Shown here piece after piece: positions 49,204-59,211 of a DNA stretch of 64,000 bases. Origin of the DNA: an uncultured Pelagibacteraceae bacterium (GTDB taxonomy: Bacteria; Pseudomonadota; Alphaproteobacteria; Pelagibacterales; Pelagibacteraceae); NCBI GenBank assembly GCA_902561765.1, contig CACEQR010000007.1:1-64000 (forward strand), read 5' to 3'. Below the pieces are notes generated by a model. That model was given only the letters and a program-made list of their open reading frames with translations, made no database searches and was not told the DNA's origin. The translations under genes and the position numbers were made by a program. The stretch's first letter is position 1. Each line of letters begins with the position of its first letter.

Positions 49204-49460
49204 TTTTCCAACTATGACGATAAACGAATTTCGTAATAACCATTACGGACGTGGGGGCAGTACCCACCACCTCCACCATTTTCAACTTATGGGGGTGAAT
49301 TAGGATCGACGGGTGACTAAAAGTTGTTCTTTCGTTCGGTATTGTACCGCCGTGAAGGGCTAATTTATAAATGCTAACGAAAGTTACGCACTTGCAGCTT
49401 AATTAATTTTTAATTAAGTTACGGGGTTTGGGGCACCTGGCAACAGAACGCCCCCTTATG
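49204..49460 (+). ncRNA. ssrA: Circularly permuted two-piece tmRNA
   Basis: The acceptor piece comes first. Its T stem GTGGG/CCCAC (49251-49255, 49263-49267) is followed by the 3' acceptor strand 49268-49274 and A-CCA (49275-49278). The coding piece starts at 49291 with GGGGGTG, which pairs with 49268-49274 (one G-T pair). The tag frame begins at GCT 49373 and reads ANESYALAA, ending TAA 49400-49402. A GGGGC/GCCCC stem (49430-49434, 49450-49454) with the conserved 'cacctggcaacagaa' loop closes the coding piece. The intervening 12 bases are removed on processing. Ends at 49204 and 49460 are approximate. It rescues stalled ribosomes with SmpB. Confidence 0.93.
49373..49402 (+). other. tmRNA proteolysis-tag reading frame
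   Basis: Nine codons from the resume codon GCT encode A-N-E-S-Y-A-L-A-A and stop TAA. The ALAA end is the usual ClpXP-directing signal. Including the tRNA-borne alanine the tag is ten residues. Confidence 0.9.
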
Positions 49461-49588
49461 TGTTTTAATAGTACTAATATTTATAATTTATACTGTCAAT
49501 TTTTTTTAACCATAATACAAATATTAAATTCTATTAAATAATATATTTAAATGAATAGATTAAGGTAAATACAAAAAAAATTTTATTT

Positions 49589-50569
49589 ATGCTAAAAAAA
49601 AAAGTTATATTTATAAATTTAATAATATCTATTTTAAGCATTTTTATAATTTTGATTTTATTTGAATTTTTTTTAAGGTGGGATGATAATTATAAACCAT
49701 ATCCCAATCCTTACAAATTAAAGATTAATAATGTATCATATAATTTATTTTTAGATGAAAAAAAACTTATGAAATCAAATAAAAAAATAATTTTATTTGG
49801 GGATAGTTTTATTCAAGGCGAATTCTGTGCATTTGAGAAAAAAACTCTATCAGATTACATGGAAAAAAAAACCGAAAATTTAGATGTCTTCAATTTTGGA
49901 ATAAATGGAAAAACAGTAATAAATTATTTAGACCTCATTGACAAAATTATTATAAATGAAAATGATATTTTTTTAGTTTTCTTATACGATAATGATATCG
50001 CGTTATCTAAAGAAATTTGTAATTTGGCAATTATTCAAAATAAAGAATATAATTTACCATTACCACAGTCGTGTCCATTAATATTAAAGATGAAAAAAAA
50101 TGAAAAGTTCAATAATACAATTTTGAAAAAAATTAATAATAAAATAAGACATTTTAAAATTGTTGCTCTGACAAAGGATGCATTTGTGAATATACCTTCT
50201 CTTAGAAAGTTTTTTTTTAGAAGTGAGTATAATAAATTATGGACTGATTTTGACTCTGAAGAAAATACTTATATCTCTGAATTAATAATAGTGCTTAAAA
50301 ATAAGATAGAAAATAACGGAGGGAAATTTTATTTGACTTATTTTCCAAATGTGACCTCTATAACTAAGGAAAACCCTAATCAATTAATGTGGAAAAAATA
50401 TTTTTCAAAAATTAATTCTGGTAACGATCTAGTAATTTTTGATCCTTATGATTATTTATTAAAAAATAAAACTTATGATAATATGACCAGATCACTAAGC
50501 AACGATCACCCAAATTGTGAAGTTTATAATATTTTATCTGAATACTATATAAAACAACTAAAATTATAA
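49589..50569 (+). CDS. Membrane-anchored SGNH/GDSL-hydrolase-like protein
   Basis: A 326-residue protein with one N-terminal hydrophobic anchor (~6-27). Candidate SGNH blocks are 'LFGDSFIQGE' (~70-79, block I Ser), 'NFGINGKT' (block II Gly), 'LYDNDIAL' (block III Asn, here within DND) and 'SNDHPNCE' near 307-314 (block V Asp/His). Such proteins often act on acyl or acetyl groups of surface sugars. It is even richer in A/T and lysine than its neighbours and lies between ssrA and a tRNA, a usual site for acquired genes. Function is inferred only. Confidence 0.65.
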   Translation: MLKKKVIFINLIISILSIFIILILFEFFLRWDDNYKPYPNPYKLKINNVSYNLFLDEKKLMKSNKKIILFGDSFIQGEFCAFEKKTLSDYMEKKTENLDVFNFGINGKTVINYLDLIDKIIINENDIFLVFLYDNDIALSKEICNLAIIQNKEYNLPLPQSCPLILKMKKNEKFNNTILKKINNKIRHFKIVALTKDAFVNIPSLRKFFFRSEYNKLWTDFDSEENTYISELIIVLKNKIENNGGKFYLTYFPNVTSITKENPNQLMWKKYFSKINSGNDLVIFDPYDYLLKNKTYDNMTRSLSNDHPNCEVYNILSEYYIKQLKL

Positions 50570-50727
50570 ATTTTTTTTAATCAGTAACTTTAAATTTTGA
50601 GTATTATAATTTCTATGATTAGTAGGTATTATTTTTTTGTTAACAATAAGTCTAGGAAGTTTGTAGGTGAAGATTTATAGAATTCGTTTAAGATATCTCC
50701 TGATAAGGATTTTAATAGTAAATTCAA
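50564..50727 (-). pseudogene. Frameshifted remnant of a small gene beside tRNA-Leu
   Basis: On the - strand an open frame runs from a TTG at 50727 to a TAA at 50631-50629 ('SGDILNEFYKSSPTNFLDLL'). The stop follows a run of seven A (50638-50632). Adding one A there continues the frame through 'IIPTNHRNYNTQNLKLLIKK' to a TAA at 50566-50564, overlapping the convergent stop of the SGNH gene. The 54-residue restored product looks protein-like. I do not recognise its family; chance cannot be excluded. Confidence 0.4.
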
Positions 50728-50733
50728 TAATTA

Positions 50734-50819
50734 TGGTGCGGCCAGAGAGAATTGAACTCTCATGAGCTAAGCTCACACGGCCCTCAACCGTGCCTGTCTA
50801 CCAATTTCAGCATGGCCGC
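50734..50819 (-). tRNA. tRNA-Leu (anticodon GAG)
   Basis: An 86-base class II tRNA including an encoded CCA. Acceptor GCGGCCA/TGGCCGC is followed by discriminator A, the anticodon stem is CACGG/CCGTG, and the loop TTGAGGG gives GAG. The long variable arm GAGCTTAGCTC is typical of tRNA-Leu. The T arm is GAGAG-TTCAATT-CTCTC. Confidence 0.95.
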
Positions 50820-50876
50820 AAATAATGCGTCAGATTAAATGAATGACAATTCTATTTCAAGTTGATAAGTTTTGTT

Positions 50877-51866
50877 ATGGAATTTACATCAGAAGTTAAA
50901 ATTGCAACAGATCCAATCTATCAAAAGGTCTCTAAATCTATACCTGAGATAGAATGGGCAACCTATGCACCGTATATTTATAAAATCAATAAGTTAAAAA
51001 AAGAGAAGAATGCAATAATCCTCGCACATAATTACCAAACCCCAGAAATATATCATGGCATTTCCGATTTTTCAGCAGACTCATTAGCTTTAGCAATTGA
51101 AGCTGCCAAAACAGATGCTGACATTATTGTAATGTGTGGAGTACATTTTATGGCAGAAACTGCAAAATTAATGAGCCCTAAAAAAAAAGTTTTACTTCCA
51201 GACATGAAAGCTGGTTGTTCATTGTCATCGTCAATAACAGGGGAAGATGTAAGAAATTTAAAAAAACAATATCCAGGTGTTCCAGTAGTTTCATATGTAA
51301 ATACTTCTGCAGATGTTAAATCTGAGACTGATATTTGTTGCACTTCAGCAAATGCTGTTAAAATCGTAAATTCTTTAGGTGTTAAAAAAGTAATTTTCTT
51401 ACCAGATGATTATTTGGCAAAGTATGTTGCTTCTCAAACTGAAGTAGAGATTATTTCATGGAAAGGAACCTGTGAAGTTCATGAACAGTTCAATGATGAA
51501 GAGATAAACGAAATAAGAAAAAATAATCCTGGAATTAAAATCATTGCTCATCCAGAATGTCCTCCAGATGTAATTGGAGCAAGCGATTTTGCTGGTTCTA
51601 CTAGTGGTATGATTAAATATGTAAGGGATAATCAACCTGAAAAAGTTATGATGGTTACTGAATGCTCAATGAGTGATAATGTTCAAATTGATAATCCTAA
51701 TGTAGAATTTATAAGACCATGTAATTTATGTCCTCACATGAAAAGAATTACATTACCAAAAATTCTTGATTGCCTAGAAAACGAAAGTAATGAATTAATT
51801 ATGGATAATGACACAATTGAGAAAGCTAGGAAATCAGTAGAGAGAATGGCTGAAATAGGCAGATAA
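50877..51866 (+). CDS. nadA: Quinolinate synthase A
   Basis: About 329 residues from the ATG at 50877; a TTG 15 bases upstream is less likely. Conserved 'AHNYQTPEIYHGISDFSADSL' substrate region, and the three [4Fe-4S] cysteines in 'VMCGVHFMAETAKL', 'AHPECPPDV' and 'RPCNLCPHMKR'. It condenses iminoaspartate with DHAP to quinolinate. nadC follows after 5 bases. No nadB is in the window, so iminoaspartate must be made elsewhere. Confidence 0.95.
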   Translation: MEFTSEVKIATDPIYQKVSKSIPEIEWATYAPYIYKINKLKKEKNAIILAHNYQTPEIYHGISDFSADSLALAIEAAKTDADIIVMCGVHFMAETAKLMSPKKKVLLPDMKAGCSLSSSITGEDVRNLKKQYPGVPVVSYVNTSADVKSETDICCTSANAVKIVNSLGVKKVIFLPDDYLAKYVASQTEVEIISWKGTCEVHEQFNDEEINEIRKNNPGIKIIAHPECPPDVIGASDFAGSTSGMIKYVRDNQPEKVMMVTECSMSDNVQIDNPNVEFIRPCNLCPHMKRITLPKILDCLENESNELIMDNDTIEKARKSVERMAEIGR

Positions 51867-51871
51867 ATTCT

Positions 51872-52708
51872 GTGCCCAAAATTCAATTAAGCAAAAGTTT
51901 TATACGATCAACATGCAAACTTGCTCTAAATGAGGATCTATACCCCTCAGGTGATATCACAACTAATTTATTAAATAATAATTCAATTACTAAAGTTAAG
52001 CTCATAAGTAATCAAAAAGGAATTATAGGAGGTTTAAAATTTGCTAAAGAAACTTTTAATTTATTGGATAAAAATATTAAATTTCACAAAAAAAAAAAGG
52101 AAGGATCTAAAGTTAGCAAAGGTACTGTAATTGCTATAATTGAAGGTAAAATTAAAAATATATTAATTGGGGAAAGAGTTGCTTTAAACTTTCTATCTCA
52201 CATCTCAGGTATTGCAACTAAAACCAACGAATTTGTGAGAAAAGCAGGTAACAAAACTAAAATTTGTTGTACTAGAAAAACAATTCCTAATTTACGAGTT
52301 ATTCAAAAATATGCTGTAAAACTTGGAGGTGGAACAAACCACAGATTTAATTTGAGTGATGAATTTCTAATAAAAGATAATCATCTTGCTACATCAAAGA
52401 AATTTGAAGAGATAGTGAAAAAAGCAGTTAATACTAAAAAAGGAAGAAAAATTACTGTGGAGGTTGATACTTTGAAACAATTTAAAAGAGTTAATGGACT
52501 AAATTTTGATACTGTTCTTTTCGATAATATGAGTCCAAAAAATCTGAAAGTAGCTGTTAGACATGCAAAAGGAAAATATGAGACTGAAGCCTCTGGGGGA
52601 GTAACTTTAAAAAACATAAAAAATTTAGCCTTAACAAAAGTTGATAGAATATCAGTAGGTGAATTAACGCATAGTATCCAAGCTTTAGATTTAAAATTAG
52701 AGATTTAA
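51872..52708 (+). CDS. nadC: Nicotinate-nucleotide pyrophosphorylase (quinolinate phosphoribosyltransferase)
   Basis: A 278-residue NadC. The GTG start is 5 bases after nadA. 'EDLYPSGDITTNLL' near the N terminus, 'CTRKTIPNLRVIQKYAVKLGGGTNHRFNLSD' core with the PRPP/quinolinate-binding Arg/Lys residues, and 'LFDNM' and 'EASGGVTLKNI' in the barrel. It converts quinolinate to nicotinate mononucleotide. Its end overlaps the convergent ppdK stop by 4 bases. Confidence 0.94.
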   Translation: MPKIQLSKSFIRSTCKLALNEDLYPSGDITTNLLNNNSITKVKLISNQKGIIGGLKFAKETFNLLDKNIKFHKKKKEGSKVSKGTVIAIIEGKIKNILIGERVALNFLSHISGIATKTNEFVRKAGNKTKICCTRKTIPNLRVIQKYAVKLGGGTNHRFNLSDEFLIKDNHLATSKKFEEIVKKAVNTKKGRKITVEVDTLKQFKRVNGLNFDTVLFDNMSPKNLKVAVRHAKGKYETEASGGVTLKNIKNLALTKVDRISVGELTHSIQALDLKLEI

Positions 52709-55365
52709 TTTTTTTTTATTTGAGCTTGAGCTGCTGCTAATCTTGCAACTGGAACTCTATAAGGTGAACAAGACACGTAATCTAATCCAGTTTTTGCACA
52801 AAATTCTATACTTTTAGGATCTCCACCATGCTCTCCGCAAATTCCAAGTTTAATTTTTTTATTTTGTCTTCTACCTTTGTCGGTTGCAATTTTTATCAAA
52901 TCACCAACTCCATCATCAATTGATATAAAAGGATCAATATCAAAAATTTTATTTTCAATATAATCATTTAAAAATTTACCACTATCATCTCTGCTAATTC
53001 CAAATGTAGTTTGAGTTAAATCATTAGTACCAAAACTAAAAAATTCTGCATGTTTAGCAATTTCTTTTGCCTTGATTGCTGCTCTTGGTAATTCAATCAT
53101 TGTTCCAACTAAAAAATCAATTTTAATTCTATTTTCATCTTGAACTTTTTTGGCAACTCTTATGACTAATTCTTTCATAATTTTTATTTCTGCTTCTGTA
53201 GAAACTAAAGGAATCATGATTTCTGGCATAGTTGATTGTATTCTTTGTTTTTTACATTCCACTAAAGCCTCAAAAATTGCAGTACACTGCATCTCATAAA
53301 TTTCGGGGAATGAAATTGCTAATCTACAACCTCTGTGACCTAGCATGGGATTTTGTTCATGAAGTTCTGAAATTCTAACTTCAAGTTCTTTAACAGGAAT
53401 ATTTAGTGAAACTGCAACATCATTAATTTCGTTATTACTTTTTGGCAAAAATTCATGAAGTGGTGGGTCAAGCAACCTTACTGTAACTGGCAAACCTTTC
53501 ATTATTTTAAATATTTCAATAAAATCTTTTTTTTGATGCGGCAATAGCTTTTTGAGTGCATTAGATCGATCTTCAATTGTTTTTGATAATATCATTTCTC
53601 TTACTGATAAAATTCTTTCTTCGTCAAAAAACATATGTTCAGTTCTACACAAACCAATACCTTCTGCACCAAATTCTCTAGCAGTTTTACTATCTAATGG
53701 TGTCTCGGAATTAGTTCTAATTTTTAATTTTCTAAAATCATCTGACCAACTCATTATTTTTGAGAAATCACCTGATATTTCTGGTTTAACTGTTTTTATT
53801 TCTCCAATAATTATTCTGCCTGTTGAACCATCAATTGTAATTAGCTCTCCCTCTTTAATTACTTTATTTTTTGTTTTGAATAATTTATTTTCATAATCAA
53901 TTTCTATTTCACTAGATCCAGAAACACATGGTCGTCCCATGCCTCTTGCAACCACTGCAGCATGACTTGTCATACCTCCTCTTGATGTCAGTATTCCTTT
54001 TGCTGCATGCATACCATGTATATCTTCTGGTGAAGTTTCTACACGAACTAGTATGGTACTTTGCATCATACTATTTAGTCTTTCAGCCTCCTCGGACGTG
54101 AAAACAACTTTTCCACTTGCAGCACCAGGTGATGCAGGCAAGCCTAACCCAATTACTTCTAAGTTTGCTTTCTCATCTAAAGTTGGATGAAGCAAAGTAT
54201 CTAAAGAACTTGGCTCTATTCGTAATATTGCATCTTTTTTAGTAATCAACTTTTCTTTAACCATATCTACAGCTATTTTAACAGCAGATTTAGCTGTTCG
54301 TTTTCCAGAGCGCGTTTGAAGCATCCAAAGTTTTTTATTTTCAACAGTAAACTCCACGTCCTGCATATCTTTGTAATGTTTTTCTAACTTATTTAAAATA
54401 TTTTTAAGTTGCTTGTATGTCTCTGGCATTGTCTCTTCCATTGACTTAAGAGTTTCTTTTGACTCAACTCTGGCTTTTTTTGTAATATGTTGTGGTGTTC
54501 TAGTTCCAGCAACTACATCCTCTCCTTGTGCATTTATTAAATATTCTCCATAAATATTTTTTGATCCATCTGATGGGTTTCTAGTAAACACTACACCAGT
54601 TGCACAATCATTTCCCATATTTCCAAAAACCATTGATTGTACATTAACTGCTGTACCCCAATGAGACGGTATTTGATTTAATTTTCTATAGACTTTTGCT
54701 CTGTTACTTTCCCAAGATAAAAAAACAGCACTTATAGCTCCCACCAGTTGTTCTTTGACATTTTGAGGAAAATCTTTTTTTGTTTTTTCTTTTACAATAT
54801 TTTTGAAATCTTTTATTAAAGCTTCCCAGTCATACTCATCTAATTCTGTGTCTAGTAATACTCCTTTTGTTAACTTATAGTTCTCGATTATATCCTCAAA
54901 GTGATAAGCTTCGATTCCTAACACAACATTAGAATACATTTGAATAAAACGCCTATAACTATCATTTGCAAATCTTAAATTTGAAGTTTTTTTTGCAAGT
55001 GCTATTACCGTACTATCATTTAGGCCTAGATTTAAAATTGTATCCATCATACCAGGCATAGAAACCCTAGCTCCAGATCTTACAGAAACTAAGAGAGGAT
55101 TTTTTATATCCCCAAATTTTTTTCCTGAGTCTTTTTCAATTAATTTTAGTTCTTTATTTATTTCATTGAGTATTTTTTTATTTAATTTTTTTTCATTCTT
55201 GTAAAACAAATTACATACCTCAGTAGATATCGTAAAACCAGGGGGTACAGGTAGCCCCATTCTTCCCATCTCGGAAAGATTTGCACCTTTGCCACCAAGA
55301 ACATTTTTTGGTAGTTTAATTTTTTTTATTTCATTTGATTTAAAATTAAAAATAATTTTTTTCAT
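52705..55365 (-). CDS. ppdK: Pyruvate, phosphate dikinase
   Basis: An 886-residue PPDK: ATP-grasp domain (~1-340), phosphohistidine domain with catalytic His in 'GGMTSHAAVVARGMGRPC' (~470) and PEP/pyruvate TIM barrel (~530-880) ending 'GICGEHGGDPKSIEFC'. It interconverts pyruvate + ATP + Pi with PEP + AMP + PPi, a reversible link of glycolysis and gluconeogenesis. One base separates it from glyS upstream. Confidence 0.96.
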   Translation of the reverse strand: MKKIIFNFKSNEIKKIKLPKNVLGGKGANLSEMGRMGLPVPPGFTISTEVCNLFYKNEKKLNKKILNEINKELKLIEKDSGKKFGDIKNPLLVSVRSGARVSMPGMMDTILNLGLNDSTVIALAKKTSNLRFANDSYRRFIQMYSNVVLGIEAYHFEDIIENYKLTKGVLLDTELDEYDWEALIKDFKNIVKEKTKKDFPQNVKEQLVGAISAVFLSWESNRAKVYRKLNQIPSHWGTAVNVQSMVFGNMGNDCATGVVFTRNPSDGSKNIYGEYLINAQGEDVVAGTRTPQHITKKARVESKETLKSMEETMPETYKQLKNILNKLEKHYKDMQDVEFTVENKKLWMLQTRSGKRTAKSAVKIAVDMVKEKLITKKDAILRIEPSSLDTLLHPTLDEKANLEVIGLGLPASPGAASGKVVFTSEEAERLNSMMQSTILVRVETSPEDIHGMHAAKGILTSRGGMTSHAAVVARGMGRPCVSGSSEIEIDYENKLFKTKNKVIKEGELITIDGSTGRIIIGEIKTVKPEISGDFSKIMSWSDDFRKLKIRTNSETPLDSKTAREFGAEGIGLCRTEHMFFDEERILSVREMILSKTIEDRSNALKKLLPHQKKDFIEIFKIMKGLPVTVRLLDPPLHEFLPKSNNEINDVAVSLNIPVKELEVRISELHEQNPMLGHRGCRLAISFPEIYEMQCTAIFEALVECKKQRIQSTMPEIMIPLVSTEAEIKIMKELVIRVAKKVQDENRIKIDFLVGTMIELPRAAIKAKEIAKHAEFFSFGTNDLTQTTFGISRDDSGKFLNDYIENKIFDIDPFISIDDGVGDLIKIATDKGRRQNKKIKLGICGEHGGDPKSIEFCAKTGLDYVSCSPYRVPVARLAAAQAQIKKN

Positions 55366-55366
55366 A

Positions 55367-57430
55367 CTAGGTTTCTATTTTTGAAAAATTAAAATAGTTA
55401 TCAAAAGTTTTACACAACATATTTAATAATTCTAATCTATTTTTTTTAATTATTATATCTTCATCATTAACAATAACATTATCGAAAAAATCGTTTACCT
55501 CTTTTTTAATGCTTGATAAAATTTTTAGACTTTCCTCGTAATTTTCGTCTTTTCCAATACTCAAAAAATATTTTCTTATATCATCTATTTTTTTATATAA
55601 TTTTTTCTCATAATCATTTTTAAATAAGCCCGGGTCTGCAAAACCAAGGGTTTCGATAGATATTTTTTCTTCAGTATTTAATATATTCGAAGATCTTTTA
55701 TATACTGCAATAGTTTCAAAACCGATTTCTTTTTTAATATTTTTATTTAAACATAAAGATTTTTTATAAGCCTTTAATAAATCATCCAATCCAAGCAAAA
55801 ATGTTGAGCTTTCAATTATATCTTGTCTTATTTTTTTTTCTTTTAAATAATTTTTTAATCTTTCAATTATGAAATCACTTAATTCGTTTTGTATCTTTTT
55901 GGTATCAAAATCATAGCCCTGATCTCTATATGCTGAACAGGTGTAAACAACTAAATCTTTAAGTTTGATCTTTATTTCATTTTCAACAATTAATCTGACA
56001 AGACTTATAGCCATTCTTCTTATGGCATATGGATCTTTTGAACTAGTAGGTTTAAGATTTATTCCAAAAAAACCTACTAATGAATCTAGTTTATCACTTA
56101 AAGATAAAGCAACACTGTACATTTTTTTTGGTAGTTTGCTTTCCATACCGTTAGGCAAATATTGTTCAGATACAGCAAGACAAACTTCTTTATCAAACCC
56201 TTGAAATTTTGCAAAGTGACCGCCAACAATACCTTGGAGTTCTGGAAACTCTCCAACTAGATCGGACATTAAATCAACTTTACAAATTGATGAGGCTATT
56301 TCAATTTTATCTTTACTAATTAAAAAATCATCAGAAATTAATGATGATAACTTTCTCATTCGTTGAATTTTGTCAAAGTAGGATCCTAAACCTTTAAAAT
56401 AATTTATATTTTTTAATTTATCTACTTGCTTAACTAAATTTTGAGTTTTATTTTTTTTCCAAAAAAACTCAGCATCGCTTAATCTTGCCTCAATCACTCT
56501 CTCATTTCCTAATTTAACAAACCCTTTAGTGTCTTTTATATCTGCAACTACAAAAAAATTATTTGTAAGATTATTTTTTTTATCAAAAGTTGGTAAATAT
56601 TTTTGATGACTCTGCATAGTCGTAATCAATATTTCACTAGGTACATTCAAAAATTTTTTGTCAAAATCACAAATAATTACTGCTGGTTTTTCAACTATAT
56701 TTACTATTTCATCTATAAGCCTTTCATTCTGTTCGATTTTTAAATTTTTTTTATTAATTATTTCATTAATCTTATTCTGTATTATTTTTTTTCTTAAATC
56801 TTGATCAATTAAAATACCTTTTTGTTTAAAAAATTTTATATACGAATTAAAGTCGTTAAAAATTTTTAAACCTTCTTCTAGTGATTTATCTGTAAAAGTT
56901 TTGTTAGAGCTATTTATGTGGTTAAAAACAAAATTAAGAGGTTTTTTATTAAATATTGCTAAAATAGATTTAAGAGGTCTACCCCAGTAAAGATCATAAT
57001 TTGCCCATTTCATAGATTTATTCCAAGTTATCTTTGTTAAGATTTCACTTAAATTTTTTTCTAATAATTCTGAAACTTTTATTTTTCTAGACTCTCTTTT
57101 AAAAAAGTAGAATTCACCTTTCTCAGTACTTTTTTTAAAAATTTTTTCTAATGTTGTATTGTTTGATCTAATAAATCCCTCTAAAGCTTTTTCAGGAGCA
57201 TTAACATTTGGACCTCTTATTTCCTCTGAGTTGAGTTTAATTTCATTAGGGATTTTATCAACATGGAGAACTAGCCTATTTGGTGTTGAATAAACATTGA
57301 AATTTTCATTAAATTTAATTTGGCTATCAATAAAAAAATTTTTAATATTTTTTTTTAACTCATTCCTTGCATTTATCTGAAGCTTTGCAGGAATTTCCTC
57401 ACTAAATAACTCTACAAATAATTCTGACAT
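55367..57430 (-). CDS. glyS: Glycyl-tRNA synthetase beta subunit
   Basis: A 687-residue beta subunit beginning 'ELFVELFSEEIPAKLQ', with 'EIRGPNVNAPEKALEGFIRSN', 'QSHQKYLPTFD' and 'SDKLDSLVGFFGI...DPYAIRRMA' family blocks. It carries the tRNA-binding and HD-like domains of the alpha2beta2 enzyme. Its start overlaps the glyQ stop by one base. Confidence 0.96.
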   Translation of the reverse strand: MSELFVELFSEEIPAKLQINARNELKKNIKNFFIDSQIKFNENFNVYSTPNRLVLHVDKIPNEIKLNSEEIRGPNVNAPEKALEGFIRSNNTTLEKIFKKSTEKGEFYFFKRESRKIKVSELLEKNLSEILTKITWNKSMKWANYDLYWGRPLKSILAIFNKKPLNFVFNHINSSNKTFTDKSLEEGLKIFNDFNSYIKFFKQKGILIDQDLRKKIIQNKINEIINKKNLKIEQNERLIDEIVNIVEKPAVIICDFDKKFLNVPSEILITTMQSHQKYLPTFDKKNNLTNNFFVVADIKDTKGFVKLGNERVIEARLSDAEFFWKKNKTQNLVKQVDKLKNINYFKGLGSYFDKIQRMRKLSSLISDDFLISKDKIEIASSICKVDLMSDLVGEFPELQGIVGGHFAKFQGFDKEVCLAVSEQYLPNGMESKLPKKMYSVALSLSDKLDSLVGFFGINLKPTSSKDPYAIRRMAISLVRLIVENEIKIKLKDLVVYTCSAYRDQGYDFDTKKIQNELSDFIIERLKNYLKEKKIRQDIIESSTFLLGLDDLLKAYKKSLCLNKNIKKEIGFETIAVYKRSSNILNTEEKISIETLGFADPGLFKNDYEKKLYKKIDDIRKYFLSIGKDENYEESLKILSSIKKEVNDFFDNVIVNDEDIIIKKNRLELLNMLCKTFDNYFNFSKIET

Positions 57431-58302
57431 TAACTTTGGCTTTCAATCCAAACTTTCCCAATTGATTTAGTTAGTTCCCTTATTCTTGCAATATATTCAG
57501 CCCTTTGTGCTACACTAATTACCCCTCTAGCATCTAGAATATTAAACACATGGCTACATTTTAAACATTGATCGTATGCTGGAAGTGAAATTTTTTTTTC
57601 AACCAATAATTTTGTCTCCTCTTCAAGCATTTCAAATATTTTAAATAAATTATCAGTGTTGGCATATTCAAAATTATATGCTGAAAATTCTTTCTCTGAC
57701 TTATGAAAGATATCTTTGTAAGTTATTCCTTCATCATTCCAAATTAAGTCAAAAACACTTTTTTTGTTTTGAATAAACATACACAATCTTTCTAATCCAT
57801 ATGTAATTTCGACAGAAACAGGTTTACATTCAACTCCAGCCATTTGTTGGAAGTAAGTAAATTGCGTTACTTCCATACCATCACACCAAACTTCCCATCC
57901 AAGGCCTGCTGCTCCAAGAGTAGGACTTTCCCAGTCATCTTCAACAAATCTTATATCGTGTTCCTCATAATTAATACCTATTGATGACAAGCTATTTAAA
58001 TACATCTTTTTTATTTCTTTTGGCGAGGGTTTAATTAATACTTGGAACTGATAGTAATGTTGTAATCTATTGGGGTTGTCACCATATCTTCCGTCAGTCG
58101 GTCTACGTGATGGTTGAACATATGCAGTTTTCCATGGTTTTGGACCAAGCGATCTTAGAGTGGTTGCTGGATGAAATGTTCCAGCTCCTACCTCTAGATC
58201 GTATGGTTGTAATATCACACAACCTTTTTTTGACCAGTACTTTTGTAAATTAAAGATTGTGTCTTGAAAAGATAAAGTTTTTTTTTTTGTTTTATAGACC
58301 AT
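57430..58302 (-). CDS. glyQ: Glycyl-tRNA synthetase alpha subunit
   Basis: A 290-residue class II catalytic subunit: '[29 protein letters not shown]' N-terminal block, '[28 protein letters not shown]' and '[19 protein letters not shown]'. Activates glycine; pairs with glyS. Overlaps the S49 peptidase gene by 11 bases. Confidence 0.97.
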   Translation of the reverse strand: MVYKTKKKTLSFQDTIFNLQKYWSKKGCVILQPYDLEVGAGTFHPATTLRSLGPKPWKTAYVQPSRRPTDGRYGDNPNRLQHYYQFQVLIKPSPKEIKKMYLNSLSSIGINYEEHDIRFVEDDWESPTLGAAGLGWEVWCDGMEVTQFTYFQQMAGVECKPVSVEITYGLERLCMFIQNKKSVFDLIWNDEGITYKDIFHKSEKEFSAYNFEYANTDNLFKIFEMLEEETKLLVEKKISLPAYDQCLKCSHVFNILDARGVISVAQRAEYIARIRELTKSIGKVWIESQS

Positions 58303-59101
58303 ACCTTTGCCAGATTGATCTTTCTTCTAATAAACTAATTACTTTATCAGTATAATTTTCTGAGGATGATAATTTTTTTGACAACCACCCTTTACTTTTT
58401 TCAAATTTCTTAATCTCAATTTGATCTCCATATTTTTCTCTTAATATTTGTTCTGCATTACCCAAACCATCTATTAAACCTAATTCTTTTGCTTTTTTTC
58501 CAGCCCAAAACTCACCTGAAAAAAGTTCAATACCAGAGTTTTTGTTTAGTTTTTCTTTTCTACTCTCCTCAACGACATCAATAAAGTCCTGATGAATTTC
58601 TAATTGAATATTTTTTAACCGATTTATATCCTCTTCTTTTTCATCAAGAAAAGGGTCTAAAGTACTTTTATTCTTTCCTGCTGTATATACTCTTCTTTGA
58701 ACTCCAATTTTTTCTATTAAGTTTTTAAATCCGAATGATGCAGAAATAACGCCAATTGATCCTATTATCGAACTTGAGTTTGCATATATCTCATCACCAG
58801 CACAAGCGATCAGGTATCCACCGGATGCAGCCACATCTTCAGCAAAGACAATCACTTTTTTTTTTGTTTTTTTTGATTGTTCCTTAATAAGTTTATATAT
58901 CAGATGTGATTGGACTGGAGATCCTCCTGGTGAGTTTATTGTAATTGCTACTACTAATGCTTTTTTTAGTGAGAAAGCTTTTTTAATTATTTCTTCCTGG
59001 CTTGAATAATCTATTCCTTGTCTAAATTTTCCAACATTTCCTATAACGCCAGATAGCTTTAGATGGCTAATTATCTTTTTTTTTTTAAAAAATGAAAACA
59101 T
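58292..59101 (-). CDS. S49-family serine peptidase (SppA/SohB-like)
   Basis: A 269-residue S49 peptidase. The Ser nucleophile is in '[18 protein letters not shown]' (~residue 93) and the Lys base in '[11 protein letters not shown]' (~residue 145); 'NSPGGSP' is the oxyanion region. There is no clear membrane helix or signal peptide, unlike SppA proper, so it may act at the inner face or be a short form. It likely degrades cleaved signal peptides. It heads the glyQ-glyS-ppdK row. Confidence 0.88.
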   Translation of the reverse strand: MFSFFKKKKIISHLKLSGVIGNVGKFRQGIDYSSQEEIIKKAFSLKKALVVAITINSPGGSPVQSHLIYKLIKEQSKKTKKKVIVFAEDVAASGGYLIACAGDEIYANSSSIIGSIGVISASFGFKNLIEKIGVQRRVYTAGKNKSTLDPFLDEKEEDINRLKNIQLEIHQDFIDVVEESRKEKLNKNSGIELFSGEFWAGKKAKELGLIDGLGNAEQILREKYGDQIEIKKFEKSKGWLSKKLSSSENYTDKVISLLEERSIWQRYGL

Positions 59102-59169
59102 TACAATTTTTATTAGTTTTATAAATTTATAATAAACTCTAGTTATAATTAAAGAATAAGGTGCGTCAA

Positions 59170-59200
59170 TTGATAAGTATATTAATAATTTGTATATAAT
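59170..59200 (+). promoter_or_regulatory. Candidate promoter of the polyprenyl diphosphate synthase gene
   Basis: TTGATA (59170-59175) and TATAAT (59195-59200) are 19 bases apart, slightly long. The expected start is ~5 bases before the ATG at 59212, so the 5' untranslated part would be very short and no SD is present. Confidence 0.4.
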
Positions 59201-59211
59201 AGTTTTAAAAC

